A stretch of 64,000 nucleotides of DNA from Strigamia acuminata (GCA_949358305.1 OX442316.1:11098001-11162000); one strand, 5' to 3'; positions 1-14,323 are shown, numbered from the stretch's first letter. Translations and numbers: made by a program. Notes: generated by a model not told the origin, from the sequence alone.

Positions 1-2600
1 CCCAATTGACTAAGCTTTTGATTGGAGGGGTGGATAGAATAATGAAATTGCCACAGGGAGGACAGATGGGATGCTATTTACGATCCACCCACTAGGAAAA
101 CCCTATTTCCATGGAAATTCCACATTTATTACCTACATCAAAAGTGAAAGAGCTGCGCACGATATAAAAACATAACATGACAGACACAGATGGAAAACAC
201 AAATTCCCCCAGGTTTGTGTCATAAAAATGTTGATTCGCCAGAACCGTACATCCTTTTTGCTTTACATTTCTTCTATTGAATCTAATTCAATTTTGACTC
301 ACGAGATTGTGATTTTAAAAGATTTGCATAAAAAAATACAGAATTAATTTCATCGATGCGACTTTTGCTCCAGCCTTACGGCTAAAGCATCAGCAAAAAT
401 TTCGCATATCATCCTTCGACAAAAAGGAATGCTTTTTTTTTTTTTTTAATATAAATTATTACTTTTTTTAACAAAATTAAAAAAAAATAATAATAATCCT
501 TGAAGAGTAAAAACTTATCTAACTTTTCAGTAGTTTGTTTTGTTATCACTACTGTTTTTGCTTCTTATCCCAAAGGCATTCATTTGTGTGTAAGTGAATT
601 TGCCAAAACCTGATTGGTCTGTCATTTTATGACATGTTCCACTATAGATTTATTGTCATGTTAGGATTGGCCAGAAATGTAGTAAAGTGGTCTTCACCTT
701 TTGCCAACAAATCTCTTTACTTAAATAAAACACATATTTATTATTATTTTTTTTTTACATTTTATTTTAAGACATTAATTATTTATTTCGAGGTGTTTGA
801 CCTTTATTTTTGGCCTTGTTTACTATTCAATTGGTGTTTGACATTTTCCCATCACCACCACTATATCTAAGCTGGGATTACTGCCCCCCTCCCAACCTCT
901 CCCATCATCCATCTAAAGCCACAACTCTCACTATGTTGCATGCCTGGCATCTAAGCATTAATGGTGGGCCAGAATAAACACAGCTGGAATCTTCACAATA
1001 TAATTTTTATTAAAAATAAATTAAAGTTTCAAGGTTTTTTTATATTTCGAAAATTTTAGAAACAAAAAAAAAGTTGTTGATGAGTTCATTCATTTTCCCA
1101 CCCTTTGTTTTTCTCCAATTCTTTTCTTTTTTGTTTCATTTTATCTTATCTCTATTTTTTTTTAACTTAGGGGAAATATCAGGCCCAGTGGAAACACTAA
1201 ATGGACGTGATGGAGCGTAATAATGAACAGGCTTTGAACTTGGTTGAGGGGCCTTCACCTCTTTAACCCCCGCTGTCAATCATAGTGCGAACTTTTTAAT
1301 TGTATACACTTAAGTGTTATCAATTTTTTAGTTTGTAAATAAAGCCGCCGTTTGGACTTTGATTTGTCAATCTCATCACTCGGCCACTTGGCACTCGAAG
1401 TGAGCAAAGATGTTGCGGGGGTGTTGGTGGGTGGTAATATGCAGCGAGAGACCTGGTTTCATCTGATAAAGGTTCATAATGGATGAGGCAGGAGGGATTT
1501 AGTGCTGAATGGCACCAACAGGTGTCGTTGGTCATTGTCAGGCAGTAAAAAGGGGAAATAAAAACGCTCACTTTTATTCAAGTGCTTTTTAAAAATAATC
1601 TCTTCAGATCTGTGCATAAAATAAGATGTAACTAGCAGATGCAAAATGTAAAAATATAGAGACAAGATAGTTATTTTTTTTTGTTATTTTTTTTTTAAAT
1701 GATTGATGACTTTTTGTTGTTTTGAGATGTTGAGGTTTTAGTGAGTGTGTGAGGAATTTGTCAGGAGTTTGTTAGGGAGAAATAAAATGTCTACTTTAAG
1801 GCAATTAAGAGATATTTATGTCTAGCAATGTACAATCCGCTATGAAATTACTGTACGTGCAATTTAAAGTGTGACCACATGGAATTAAAATTAGTAAAAT
1901 CATAATTAGATTCATTTAATGCTTGTTGTGAAAATGATATTTATTGCCTTGTGTCAAATGCAATCTCTGATTATGACAATTGGTTAGAATTTTAGAAATT
2001 CGTGATTTAAGTGCTTGGAAACATAAACGTTTTATTTGATTATCTGTTTTACAATTGTGACATGTTTTGCAGTTATTTCCTCTCGTTTCGGTAGAAGGAA
2101 AACATTTTTTAGATTGATGTGAGTATTTTTCGTTTATTGTATGTTTGATAAATGATACAGTAAAGCTGGTTCTCGTTAAAAATGTAACGCGCTGAATGAA
2201 TTGCAAGAAAATACGTATACAGTATATACGACTGGAAATTATTTGTACAATGTTTGGAATCTTATTGCAGGAAAAGTGTTTAAATTTCATAAACAATAGC
2301 CGGAAAACAATATCTAGCCAAGTTGCCTGTTGAGTCATATTAGTCTACTTTTTAAAGAAGATAAACAAAATTAACTTCCTTCACATCTGCTAGGCGGAAT
2401 CTTTGGAATCACGCCACTTTTTCTTTATCAAATTGCAAACAGCTTGAAATGTGACATAAAATAATCAGAAATTAATTTGTTTTTTTTCCAAACACCTTTT
2501 GTAATTTAGCCAAACTTGTCGAAATAAAAATCAAAAATGAAAGGCAACACCGTAATAACTGAACAATAATCATATGTTTGCGAACACGATTCTTTCGATT
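1..2600. other. Intergenic region without recognised gene
   Basis: AT-rich sequence with long homopolymer A and T runs. Open frames are short, compositionally intron-like and lack any family motif. I see no exon chain, RNA gene or repeat that I can name. It may contain 3' sequence or introns of a gene that lies to the left, but nothing shows it. Confidence 0.5.
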
Positions 2601-2622
2601 TAATTTCTTTGATTTCCTTGTT

Positions 2623-2914
2623 TATAAAAGCGATAGAAAAATTATTTAAACTGTGCATATGTTTACTAAGTGTTCATTCCTTCCCTTAAGATCACGTGGA
2701 CTCGTCTATTGAAAGCTTCCCCTTGTGGTTGGCAGATCTGCGCATTCAACTGCAAAGGCGGTAGAGACGTGGCGCTCCTGTTTGGTCATCGCGGTTGGTA
2801 GACGGGCGGGCGACAATCGCTAGGCGCCGCTTGTGAATCATCAAGTTTCCGGGCACATGTAGCACACTTTAAACCGATCACCTCATCGCTTTCAGTCATA
2901 CTTAAGCACATCAG
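2623..2914 (+). promoter_or_regulatory. Probable promoter and non-coding first exon of the OATP gene
   Basis: A TATA-like box (TATAAAAG, 2623-2630) is followed by a palindromic E-box CACGTG (2693-2698) and a locally GC- and CpG-richer stretch (about 2740-2840). A perfect splice donor (CAG|GTAAGT) sits after 2914. No protein-coding motif is seen before it. The next good acceptor in the same direction is at 8434/8435, just before the OATP start codon, so I read this as the 5' UTR exon of that gene. The link across the intron is inferred; only the donor, box and composition are seen. Confidence 0.55.
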
Positions 2915-5900
2915 GTAAGTGTCACATTTTTAAAATATTTTTCCCTTGTTTTCGTTTATAAAAAGTCATAAAATTCCCCGTAATTTTAGTAATAGTTTAG
3001 AGAGAATGTCTAAACCGGTAATACCGATCAGTGTTTGTCATGCAAAACTCACACGGAAATATCTGTGTGAATATACAAAGCCGCACTGCATGGCCACGTG
3101 GATAAGTGGTAGGTAAAGTCACTTGTACGTCGTTCAGGTGCGTACGTAGACGGAAGCAATAGTAAATTATGGAGTGATTGTGTAATGACGTAAAAATGAT
3201 GTAGATTCAAGGTGGAATATTTCTATTCGTACTTGGTCGTCTAGAATTAGCCTTGATCTTGGTTTTGGCGGGACATTTTGAAAGAATGCATTAAAGTCAG
3301 TGGCCTATGTCCTTGAAGAAGTGAATTAATGAAATATTGCACGTTTGAAAAGGTTTGAAATTACAATACAAAAGCGATGTGTTTCAATTTCGTTGTGTCT
3401 GGCTCCATCACAATTGATGAGAAATTAAATTTAGAAAGTGGAATTTTCGACTGATAATAATAATAATATTAATAATAATTAATTAATCGTGATTATAATT
3501 GTTTTATTTACAATTGCACAACTGATTGATGTATTTATGGTTGAAATAAGTGGAGACTCATTGATGGTGTATCATTACTTTGAAACTGTTGGGGGTCCAT
3601 TTTGACCTGTGACCCCTGCCACAAAATTTAAGACACACCTTTTGAACTTTGCTAAAATTCACCAGGATGTCTTGTCTGAATAGTTGCAGTCGAATGCCTT
3701 TCTGTGTGTGACTCACTCAGCATAGTAAATAGTGAAAAGTAATCGTTTCACATTTAAAATAAATGGGACAAGTTTAAAAATAATTCATCAATAACTTGGT
3801 CGTGTCAGACCAAGTTTTTGCAAAGAAAAAAATTTTTTTTTTGTTTATTTTGTAAAATTAATTTCATTTCTAGGAATGATATAAAAGGTAAAACTAGAAG
3901 AAATGTGATTAGCATATTGATCACGGGACATTTTAATAAACAAAGGTTTATTCGCCTGCACGGTTGAATAGATCGGATTGTATTACATTTAAGAAATGGA
4001 TATCTATATAAAAAGGTTCAGTTTTCTGATAATTTTTTTTTTGCATTGGTTTCCATAGTTGCACAATTGATTAATCAGGTTTAATAATAGAAATAGAAAG
4101 TCAGTTATATAATATTTAGAAGAAAAAAAAATATAGGATATATTTACTCAGCGTGTTTTTTAAAATTTATTTTGTTATAATCTTATCAGGAATTTGTTTG
4201 TAGTAATTTTTATCACGTTACGAGTTCCATTTGTTTGTTGAGCTGTTTGTTCATTGAATTGAAGACTTCATTAGTTAGATATTGTGCTGAGAGTGTTTAT
4301 TTGTAGACTTTATCCCGAGATTCGTTGATATTTAGTTCCAATGTTTGCCATTTCGGTTGATTTAACCCTTTAGGCTTTGGAACGAAGTTGTAAAATGTAG
4401 GCAGGTGTTTCCCGCCATCGGTAGAGCAGATCAGCGTTCCGCTTAAGTTGTTGGGGATAAAGGACTTCTTAAAATCAACTCGTTTAAATAGGCTAACAAG
4501 TTTTTAAGCTATTTTTTTGTACGTTTGATTGGCATATGGACCTAGAAAATATACACACACATTTTAAATTTTGTAGAAGCCCCGAACAAAAAAGGCAAAA
4601 CCGCGTAATTTATTTGGCCTTGACACAACACAACACTGTTGATGGATGCATTGTAACAAAATTTAAAAAAAAAAGTTACTTGTTTTAACTACTTCAGACT
4701 TCAATTTTTGTTGTCGTGCAACTAATAATTACGAATAATTCGCGCTGTGGCCAGAAGATTACAGTCATCACACAAATCCCTCCTTCCCTATCTATTCATC
4801 CATTCCTTTTTACCTTTCCCCACCTATTCTTACAAGACCCTCTCTTTGATGACCTTACTTAAGTTCGGGTTTGGCCAAATCTGCACCTGTAATTGAGCTA
4901 GGTAAAACGTGTGCCTTAATAAAGTTTGAAAAACAGATGTCTGTCGTCCGACGATAAAAAAAAGTCTTTCTTTTTTTTGTCTCCTTTCGTCTGCTAAATT
5001 TAAGCAGACGTTTAAAATGGTATCAACATTTGGGTTATGGTCATTGAAACCAGGTCAAATTTGGTAAATCTATATGGATAGAATTTTTTTTTTTAAATTT
5101 AAAAAATAATAATAAAAAAAAAATTGGACATGACATGTTCACTATTTGACAGATTTTTTTCCCCGTGTTTACGAAATCGTTATGTTTGCTGCTCTCAAAT
5201 AAACGTCTGTTTGGGTTTATGAGGAGTTGGAGCATAAAGCATGTCAGTATTTTGTAAACATTTTTCTAAAATAGAATACCATTATCTCATCTAGCTCTCC
5301 CCAACGTCCGACTTAATTCTTGTTATTGAGTTTGTTTTACTTCCTTCCATCACTTGGTGGTAATGAAATCTAAAGGTGATGTAATTACAACGTTTAGTGC
5401 GATAAACAAGTCAAATAAAGGTTTGCTGCTTTCTCTTGCACATCGATAGATTTCTAATAATAGATCGTTCGCGTCGTCATAGCACTCAAGTGTCGTCTTG
5501 TTTGGATCAAAGATATTTATTTCGTATTTTTAACTTTTAATTTATTCAACTGCTTGCAGAATTGGCGTGACTAATATAAATAAATTTTTTATCACCTACG
5601 TTAATTTTAGTTGGCTCAAGTTGGGTAATTTCAAAATTCACACGCAACATTATTGGTCAAATGATTTGCCAATAATAATACATACGGCAGTTGGATCAGT
5701 AATGAACCAGGAAGCAAGTGTGACTGAAAATCATCGATTAGGATGACAGCTTTGACTGAATTGGTATTCTATTGTACAATTTTTCAATAAAAAAAGTATT
5801 TTTTTTTATTGAAAAGCAGAATTGGGGATCGATGTCGTATAATACAGCACAATTTGCTGAAAAAAGAGCATTATTTATTGAGTAATAAGCCTTTTGTCGA

Positions 5901-8434
5901 TGGGATATTGTGTTACAATAAATTGAACCTTTTCCCTCGTTTTCTGGCCTTATTGGAGACAAAACTTCTAACGATGCGTGATGAGTCAACTTTGAGTGAC
6001 ATTATGGCATTTTTAACGGAAAAGTTGAACATAAAATATAATTCCTTTTTTAAAAGCATTTTTACATCATGTAGTCACGAACAGCACCTAACATTGAATT
6101 GGAAATGTTAAAATGTTTACTTTTCAATGGGGAGATGAATACTTCATCAATCTGTCACATTCTCTTCTCGGCCTAAAACATGCGCTTTTAAAAACCGAAT
6201 TCCTAAAACTATTTTCTTATGAAGTGTATTTTTACAATTCCTTTAGCCCTTATTACCAAATAAATTAATACATTAATTTGCCTACAAAAAAATTTAATTG
6301 GTAACAAAATTAATATTTTTTTTAATTTTTTGATTTCATCTTTAATGTTTAATGGACATCCCTAATTCGAAACTGAATTAAATTCTCATTTCTAGCATTC
6401 CAGTGAGTCCAGTTGAGGCAAACGCGGTCTTTTACCCCTGTCACTTTGCTCTAGTTAGATCATCCATCTTCAAAGCTCCGGTCTCCGAGTGTACAGTATA
6501 CCAATTTGGTGTAACAGCTGCCTCTACCATTTTCTGGAAATCTAGGATTAATATATTGTATACATTATACATTTGTCATTGCACGTCAAGAGGTATTAGC
6601 CCCATGCAGGCAATAAAATATTTTTTTTTTATATTTCTGATTTTTTTCCCCCCATTCATTTTCATTTTTTTTTTTATAGTATGGGGAATGATTAAATTTT
6701 AAATTACACCTGAGTTGGGTCGAATAAATTGATGTCTCATCTATCTTGGCAGGCTTAATTTTGATAAATGGCTTTATTTGCATAAATTTATCCTGCTTAC
6801 TTGAAGCTCGGTTTGGTTTCTCTCAAGAGACTAATTCGACAAGACTAATGTAAACAAGTTGGATCGTGATATAAACCAAAATCGAAAAGTTTGTGCTTGA
6901 TTTTTTTTTTAAAAAAGAAAATGATGGAAGATGTGTCTGTCCATGGTGTGTGCTTTTATGTAAGATAACGGGCAATAATCGCTTTTTAAAAATTTTCTTT
7001 TGAAAAGTGCAACTTAAAATTGATATGGAAATTGATTAGGCGTTATTATTAAATTTTCTTGACATTGGAAGTCGAGGTAATTGAATTGGCTTAGTGCAAT
7101 TTAAAAAATAAAGATAATAAATCACATTTTAAGTATTGATTTTGGGAGCATTTTGATTGATCTGACACATGTAATCAGATACTTGAGTTTAGTTACGCTG
7201 CATATCCGTTCAAATGTTTTATATTCTACTTAAATTTTGATTTGACACGGGTGTAAATGATTAAAATCTCAATGGGAAATCAAATAAAGTCCAACTAGAA
7301 AGGTTTAAAAATTTGAAATTCTCAGGTGAGTCACACATCAAGCATTAAAACGTGCATTGCACAAAATAAGAGACATTCACTTCAGGACTTGAAACTTATT
7401 CTTCGCTTAACGTTCTGCGATCAAGTTTATACGTACAATTCAGTGCATAATAAATCAGTGAAGGCGTTCTAATGATATGAAATTTCCTCTTCCTACTGTG
7501 TGTAGAGCTAGATACTTTTCTTGGCACGTGGGTTGACTCTTTACATGTCAACGACCAGTTTCCGCTGTTTCCAATGAATGTTTTCTCCAATTGGATAATA
7601 GATCATTTTCTGGCTAACCACAAGAATGAAATACTCATTGCCCTATGAATTTAATAACAAAGAATTCCGTTGTGGATAATACATGTTGTAAAATGTGCCT
7701 TACGATAGAAAAACACGCGTATTCAATTTATTTTTAAATAAATTTTCAGTTGCGATCAGGAAATGTTGTTTTCCAACTCACGAGTCAGTGGAATGAAAGG
7801 CGAGAGAGGAGGGATGGGGGAAAAGTGTTTTCTTGATTGGATTTGGAAGCAGCTGTAATGGAGAGGAAAGGAAGAAAAATCTAGAGTTGAGTACACCTTT
7901 AGCTCAGGCCCAAACACTCAGCGATCCTACTTTTGTCGCCTTTGTGTCATGTGGAGCTGCGAACCCTTGAGAGTGAGCGCTGCTCTCAGAATAGATGTTT
8001 GTCTATGAATTAAGTGAAATTGGATTTGCACGTGCTAAATGAGCAGGAGAGTAGAGAATAATGTAAGAGGAAATCCGCTGAACGAGTTCACGCTGATGAA
8101 ATTTTGTTGGATAAAATCACCAGTGTACTGTATGCCATTAAGCTGCATTGTGAAGTCAATTAATTGATGTTGACTGATGCGATGACCAAGTTTGAAGGCT
8201 TACTTTTTTTAAACTGGAAAAAAAAAATGAAATTGTTGGCTGACAGGCGTGTAAATTCAACTTTATTAATCGTATTTAGCGGATAAAAATTCGGGCTCGG
8301 TTGGATTTTAATCAATACCGATTGTAGGCTTGAATTAGTCACAAAATGAAAGCCGTGAAATTTGGTTAAATTATTTTTAATGTAAAAAAACAACAACTTG
8401 TTTTTTATTATTTTTTTATTTAATTCTTTTGCAG
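2915..8434 (+). other. Long first intron of the OATP gene (inferred)
   Basis: A 5.5 kb AT-rich stretch between the candidate non-coding exon and the coding exon. Open frames here (for example around 5809-6111 and 6403-6702) have no recognisable domain, no conserved motif and end in low-complexity T runs. I see no nested gene. It is much longer than the other introns of the window, as is common for first introns that carry regulatory DNA. Confidence 0.45.
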
Positions 8435-8474
8435 AGTGACTTGACCGTCATCCTTTATTGAGTGAATAAGCTGA

Positions 8475-11400
8475 ATGCCTGACAGAACTGCAGATTCGAC
8501 CAACAAGATGTTGGACAAGTTTCCTGCCAAACCCGCGCACCAGGTCGTGGCCAATGGCGTAACACCATTGGAGCTGTCAGTCAAACGGACAAGTACAGGC
8601 TCCTCCGACCTAGCTAAACTGGAATCTCCTGCTGCATCCTCTTGGAGCGGTTTTGGCGCTGATGGAATGGACAACGCGAGCCAAACGGCGCTCGCTACCA
8701 AAGAAGACGACGACGACCAAGGTGGAACTTGTGAATGGGGATTTTGCCGGCCGAAATTCCTTCAACGATTTCGCAGTGCGAGATGGGTTCTGTTTTGGCT
8801 GTGCTGGGCCGGCGCCTTGCAAGGAATGGTGGTCAACGGGTTTGTCAACGTGATTATCACCACTATTGAACGTCGTTTTGATTTGCGCAGCACCGAGACT
8901 GGTTTGATAGCGGGGGCTTATGACATTGCTTCATTTCTATTTCTCATCCCAGTCTCTTATTTCGGTGGAAAAGGGCGCAAATCTCGTTGGTTGGGCTTTG
9001 GACTATTAATTATCAGTATTGGTTCGTTCGTCTTCTCCATGCCGCATTTCACAACGGGAAATTACAACTTTGATGTTGAAAGAGAGAACAATTTGTGCCA
9101 ACCGTCTGATGTATTCGCTAATGGGACACTTGTTGCGGACGAATGTTCGGGGGACGATAAACCAAGCTTGAACTATTATAAACATATCTTCTTCTTGGGA
9201 CAATTCCTACACGGCGTTGGAGCTGCACCGTTGTACACGATTGGCGTAGCTTTTATTGATGAAAGTGTAACAACAAAGATGTCCTCCGTTTATCTGGGTA
9301 AGTTCTGTACTCCCATCATAGAATTTTAGGAGAATTTCTTTTAAATATATTAATTGCAATTTTAAATTACGGTATTTTTTGAAGTGATGTCAATTTTATT
9401 AACAAATTTGGGAATTTTTTTATTTTTCTAAAAGGGGACTCGATCCCAGAAAGATTTTCAAATGGAAATGACATTTGTAAATTGCTTATTGTGCTTTTAT
9501 TAAGCTGATAATCGAAAAATGTCTTTTTCATCTTCAGGCGATACAAACTCGAAAGTATTTTTGTTTGGAATATGAAAGGAACATTTGTGGGCGAGACATT
9601 TTCATTTCTATTTGATATTATTTGCATAATAATAAGGGGGGGAATTAGTGCAGTTTAGGATAATGCACAAGAAGAATTTAATTTAAGCGCACAATGGGTC
9701 ATTTGACAAGACCAAAGACCATTTGAAAAGAAGAGGTTGTGCATGTGTTGTGGTTTGCGGTTTATATGCAAATTTACGTTATTGCATTCTTCAGAGATAC
9801 ATTTGAAAAACAAATTTGTTTTAAAGATAACATTTTTGACTGTAAAAACATGCTGTTTGTGTTTAAGTGCTAATGAACTTGCAAACCTTTACTCATTTTC
9901 TTAGGGTCGAGTTGTAGATAAGTGAGATCACTCGTTAGGGAATAGAATTAATGGTTATTAATCTCATTTTTCAAAGCTTAGTGAATGGAGGAATTTTTAA
10001 TTATGTATTGGAGGGAATGGAACGCAAGAGAAAGTTACTCGGCTGTGGTTACATATGATAATAATATTTTCTTTTCCGTAGAGAACGGAGACGAATGTTC
10101 TCAATTAAGGTTTGATTGATGTAGTGATTTTTTTTTCATTGAAAATGCTAAAGGAAATTTATGAAAAAAGTTATTTTATTCTTTACAGGTACTTATTATG
10201 GCATGGCTGTAATGGGACCAGCAATTGGTTACTTGTTGGGAAGTCAGTTCTTAAAGATATATACTGATGTTGGATTTAAAAACCCTAGAGAGTAAGTGTA
10301 GTTCATCTTCTTTAAACCAGTCTAAACGCATATTTTAGACAGCCTTTTTATTAAAAGCGTAGAGAGTGTGTTTAAAATTGCAGTTAAATACAATGGCGCA
10401 TCTCTCTGTAGAAGAGATTTTATGTTTAATGCTTTTTGTAATGAGGACTTACCTTCAAGAAATTCTAGCTTTTTTTGAGTTGTACGGTAAATAGCTTTAG
10501 AAAGAGCTTTAATTTGTACTGGGTTGGCTTGGCTGCAGTTCCACGACACTTTGAGTCAGTATCGTTCACTAGCGGCATCTAGTGGTTGCATTTCTAACAG
10601 TTTATAAATTGAACTACTGTACTGTGACATGTGAAAATAACAATATTAATTTTTAATTTTTAATTTTTGCATTAGGATGGGTCTCAATCCTGCTAGTAAT
10701 GTCTGGGTTGGTGCATGGTGGATTGGATTTCTATTAACAGGAGTATTGGCATTTTTAGTTGCTATTCCTATACTTGGATTTCCAAAAAGGCTACCAGGTG
10801 AATTGAAAAGAGATTTTTTTTTGCAAATTAGCACTTTAGCATTTTAATATATATGGGTTTTAATTATTCTAGGCTTTAAAAGAGTTAGGGCTGAGAAAAT
10901 ATCAGAAGCGCATAAAGGAATTGAAGATTTACACCCTGATGGTGGACCAGGAAGCCAACTTGGATTTAAGACCTCAATTGCTGATTTACCAAAGTCTTTG
11001 AAATTGTTATTAACAAATCCTTGTTTTATGTTGTTAAGCTTAGCAGGAGCTTGTGAAGGTAAAGAAAACAAACGTAACAAAATCGACACAACAATTAATT
11101 ATGGTATTTTTAAATATTGCAGCTCATCTACTGAATGGATTTGCAGCTTTTTTACCAAAATTTATTGAAACTCAGTTTAGTATTGCAGCTAGTGTGTCAT
11201 CTTTACTCGTTGGCGTTGTTACTGTGCCAGCTGGTGGAGGTGGGACGTTTCTTGGTGGTTATCTGGTGAAATATTTCAACTTGCGTTGTGCCAGCATCAT
11301 TAAAATGTGTATTTTATTTACTCTCATTGCTGTGGCACTGTGTGGTATATTTTTAATCAAATGTGCACAAATGCCCTTTGCGGGGATAAACACTCATTAC

Positions 11401-12663
11401 CACAACTACAGGTAAATTTACATATATTTTTTTGTTCATCAATTACTTTAATTTGAATTAAATTACGTTTCAGCAATTTATCCATTCCAAATATCCTAGC
11501 ACCCTGTTCAAATAACTGTAGCTGTTCAGTTGAACAGTATAACCCTGTTTGTGGTGTAGACAATACTTTATACTATTCTCCTTGTTTCGCTGGATGTCAA
11601 CAAATGCATCAGCAATCAGATCAAACTGTAAGTTGAACTTTTGTTTCTATGGTAATCCCCACCCCCACTATTTGTGTTGTAATGCCTCCCACAATCACCA
11701 GGCAATTTTGTGATGAAATTAGATTGTACTCACTAATGAGGATTTATTTCTGCATTTATTCTATTGTGTCGATCATCTTTGATCTTTAGTCAATCCAGAA
11801 ATTGTAGATACACTGCAATGTGGGTGTTGGGACCCCTCTCACTGATTTGGTTTATTTATTATCACGGTTTATTTAATGAGACTGAGAGAGTTATGAAATC
11901 AATTTTGTTTTGCAGTGGTATTCCAATTGCACATGCATTCCCAGAAATCCAATTAATGTTACCATTGGTAATATCGTAACACCGGTCATGGCAACTGGCA
12001 ATATGTGCGAAACTCAATGTACGTTATTGCCAGCTTTCCTTGGCTTATTATTTTTCATGATGGTTTTCACATTCCTCACAAGCATGCCAGCACTTTCAGC
12101 TACCCTTAGGTGAGTTTCAATATCAAATAGTGCTTATTAAACTCGATAAATATACCGACAACTCGCCCTTTCAGGTGTGTGCCTGGTAATCAACGTTCTC
12201 TGGGTTTAGGCATTCAATGGTTAATAATTCGCTTATTGGGTTCAATTCCATCGCCAATTGTGTTTGGAGCCCTTATGGATTCGACGTGCATTCTGTGGCA
12301 CGATACATGCGAGGGGGAGCATGGTAGTTGCCGTGTTTACAACAACACAGATATGAGCACGTAAGTAAACAAAATAAATAGCTAAATTCAAAAGCAATTT
12401 GGTAATTAGAGTAATTTGATTTTATTGACAGAATCCTTCTAATAGTGGCTTTGATAGGAAAAGGAGTGTCTTTAATTAGTTTTATTTGTGCGTGGTTTGT
12501 GTACAAACCTCCACCAACTGGAACTGTCAGCTTAGAAGACGTTAAAAATGAAGGACAGTTTCCTTTAACGATTAAAGGACCTGGTGAAATAGCAGTGATT
12601 AGTCGAGACACTCTCGATTACTCGGTCAAATTAATCAATCACACAAATTTGAAACCTTCTTGA
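8475..12663 (+). CDS. Organic anion transporting polypeptide (SLCO4A1-like), 762 aa
   Basis: Plasma-membrane solute carrier of the OATP/SLCO family: sodium-independent uptake of amphipathic anions, which in insects can include steroid hormone. Coding exons: 8475-9297 (exon begins 8435), 10189-10291, 10676-10797, 10873-11058, 11123-11411, 11474-11627, 11916-12109, 12175-12360, 12432-12663; all phases agree. A hydrophilic N-terminus is followed by CEWGFCRP and the first membrane segments ([19 protein letters not shown], then [16 protein letters not shown]), a pattern closest to SLCO4A1. The superfamily signature appears as [12 protein letters not shown]; the usual Arg before Trp is Val here. 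The cysteine-rich Kazal-like extracellular loop is encoded by 11474-12109 ([30 protein letters not shown]). The last exons give [15 protein letters not shown] and the final helices. The length is normal for the family. Poly(A) signals follow from 12686. The family is certain; the subfamily and substrate are inferred. Confidence 0.93.
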
Positions 12664-13570
12664 ATTTAATGGTCCGAATAGGATTAATAAATTAATTTAT
12701 TGATATTTTTTTTGCTACCTTTACGAATTACATTTTCTATCGTGAATTTTGCAAAAATGTTTATAACATTTTTTTGGGATTGAGACAATCGTAGAACGAT
12801 TTTTTTTGTACAGGGGGAATACATTTTCTAACTTTGCTTTAATTAACTGGTAGTTATAATTAACTTTAATGTTGTGTTTTTCTTTCTTCTATGTATATTT
12901 TTGTTTATTGAATATTTTATTTTACAGATAAATTTGGTTTGAATGAGTAAATTTGATTTTTTTTTTTTTTTTTTTTTTTTTAGTTAGAGTAAGAACGTAT
13001 ATCTTTATTTATGTGTTTGCTCAATATTCACACTGTCATATCACTTTATAAAACCTGAAAAGAAAGTGTTTATCAATGTACAGACTGTAATTATGTTGTA
13101 ATTTAATTTTTGTTGTAATGATAACAAAATATTGTATACAGTACATCGCATTGAAACATTATTTACAGGATTTGTATCTGTGTAAATGGAATAATGTTGA
13201 CTTTTTTTTTAAAGAGAACAAATTTTTCATATACATGAAATCAGTGAAACTGTAAAAAACGAATTATTTGGTTGCTAATCACTTGTTAGTGTTCGTTTTT
13301 ATAAATTTCAGTATTGTGATAATAAAGTTGTAAAAGTGTGAATTTGGGCTGAAAATAATTTTTTTTTTAAATTTTTTAAATATAAAATCACACTCTACAA
13401 ACATAGGATAACCCATCGGATTGTTTAGGGGTATTTTATGACCAAGATAAAAATCTACCAAACATACTCATGTTTAAAGAGCGTGTGCTGCTTGAATGGT
13501 GCATTCCCATTTGTCTTGTGGTGCTATTTTAAACTTGCCTCTCTCGGAGAGGAGTCTGATAGCAGCCTGA
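12664..13570 (+). other. OATP 3' region and spacer
   Basis: The first AATAAA lies at 12686-12691, only 23 bp after the stop. Further T-rich sequence includes a 25-base T run near 12957-12982. No other gene is visible here, so the OATP 3' UTR probably ends within this stretch. The exact cleavage site cannot be told from sequence. Confidence 0.45.
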
Positions 13571-13599
13571 CACAGATGAACACTTGACCGGCACCAGCT

Positions 13600-13758
13600 G
13601 CTTGCAAAGGTCGATGATGCTTTCGCCGACGTGTTTTCATCTAACCACTACTACACTTTTATTATGGATATTAATTTAATCGTGTTTTATCACTGCAACA
13701 CATTTCTACAACCAACTTTTACTTCATCACACATTTCAACTTTATTTCCTACAATTTA
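13600..13758 (+). other. Candidate non-coding first exon of the SOGA/MTCL-type gene
   Basis: The stretch ends in a good donor (AATTTAG|GTAAGAAAA after 13758) and has no useful open frame. The next acceptor on this strand with a strong polypyrimidine tract is 14753/14754, directly before the coding exon. The 5' limit is approximate. The assignment rests only on splice consensus and position. Confidence 0.35.
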
Positions 13759-14295
13759 GGTAAGAAAATAAAGCTTCTACTACTTAGTTTTAATTAATCC
13801 ACCAAGCAATTATATTTTACTAAGTTTTTTAAATGTAGACATGAGTTTTAAACGATGAGGAAGGACAAATATTTTTTTCTCGGTCCTATCTCCGTGGCTG
13901 ATGTCATCATATGTTTATGAAACGTATTATCATTATTTACTGCAGTGGTTCTAATTCATGTCCCACATGATGAAGGGTAGAATTGATATTGGGAACTAAA
14001 ATTTTAATGTCAAGCGCGGACTCATTTCTATTTCGGTAGAATGGGATGTTTGTGTTGGAAAGTTCATTTTGTTTTATTTTTTAACTGGTAATGTATGCTG
14101 GCTTTTATCAGCATGGAATCAATATCTGAGCAGTTGTCTCATAATTATTCATATAATGATACCATCAAGGTCATTGATGCTGCAATCCACATGTTTAAAT
14201 AGACATGGGTTATATAGTTCCTCTTTAAGAGCCAAAAATCATTGCAGAACTGGCGAATAGTATTCACATCAATGAATCTTTTCAATGTTGACTAT

Positions 14296-14323
14296 TGACG
14301 TCAGTGGTTAAACAGTGACGTCA
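14296..14323. promoter_or_regulatory. Pair of perfect CRE palindromes
   Basis: Two TGACGTCA octamers at 14296-14303 and 14316-14323, start-to-start 20 bp, about two helical turns. TGACGTCA is the full CREB/ATF site. They lie 541-568 bp before the start codon of the coiled-coil gene, between its candidate non-coding exon and its first coding exon, so cAMP-responsive control or an alternative promoter is plausible. Function is inferred. Confidence 0.5.

Noticed and set aside
1916-2338. 140-codon minus frame
   Set aside because: Composition of AT-rich intergenic DNA, no motif, no consistent neighbouring exons.
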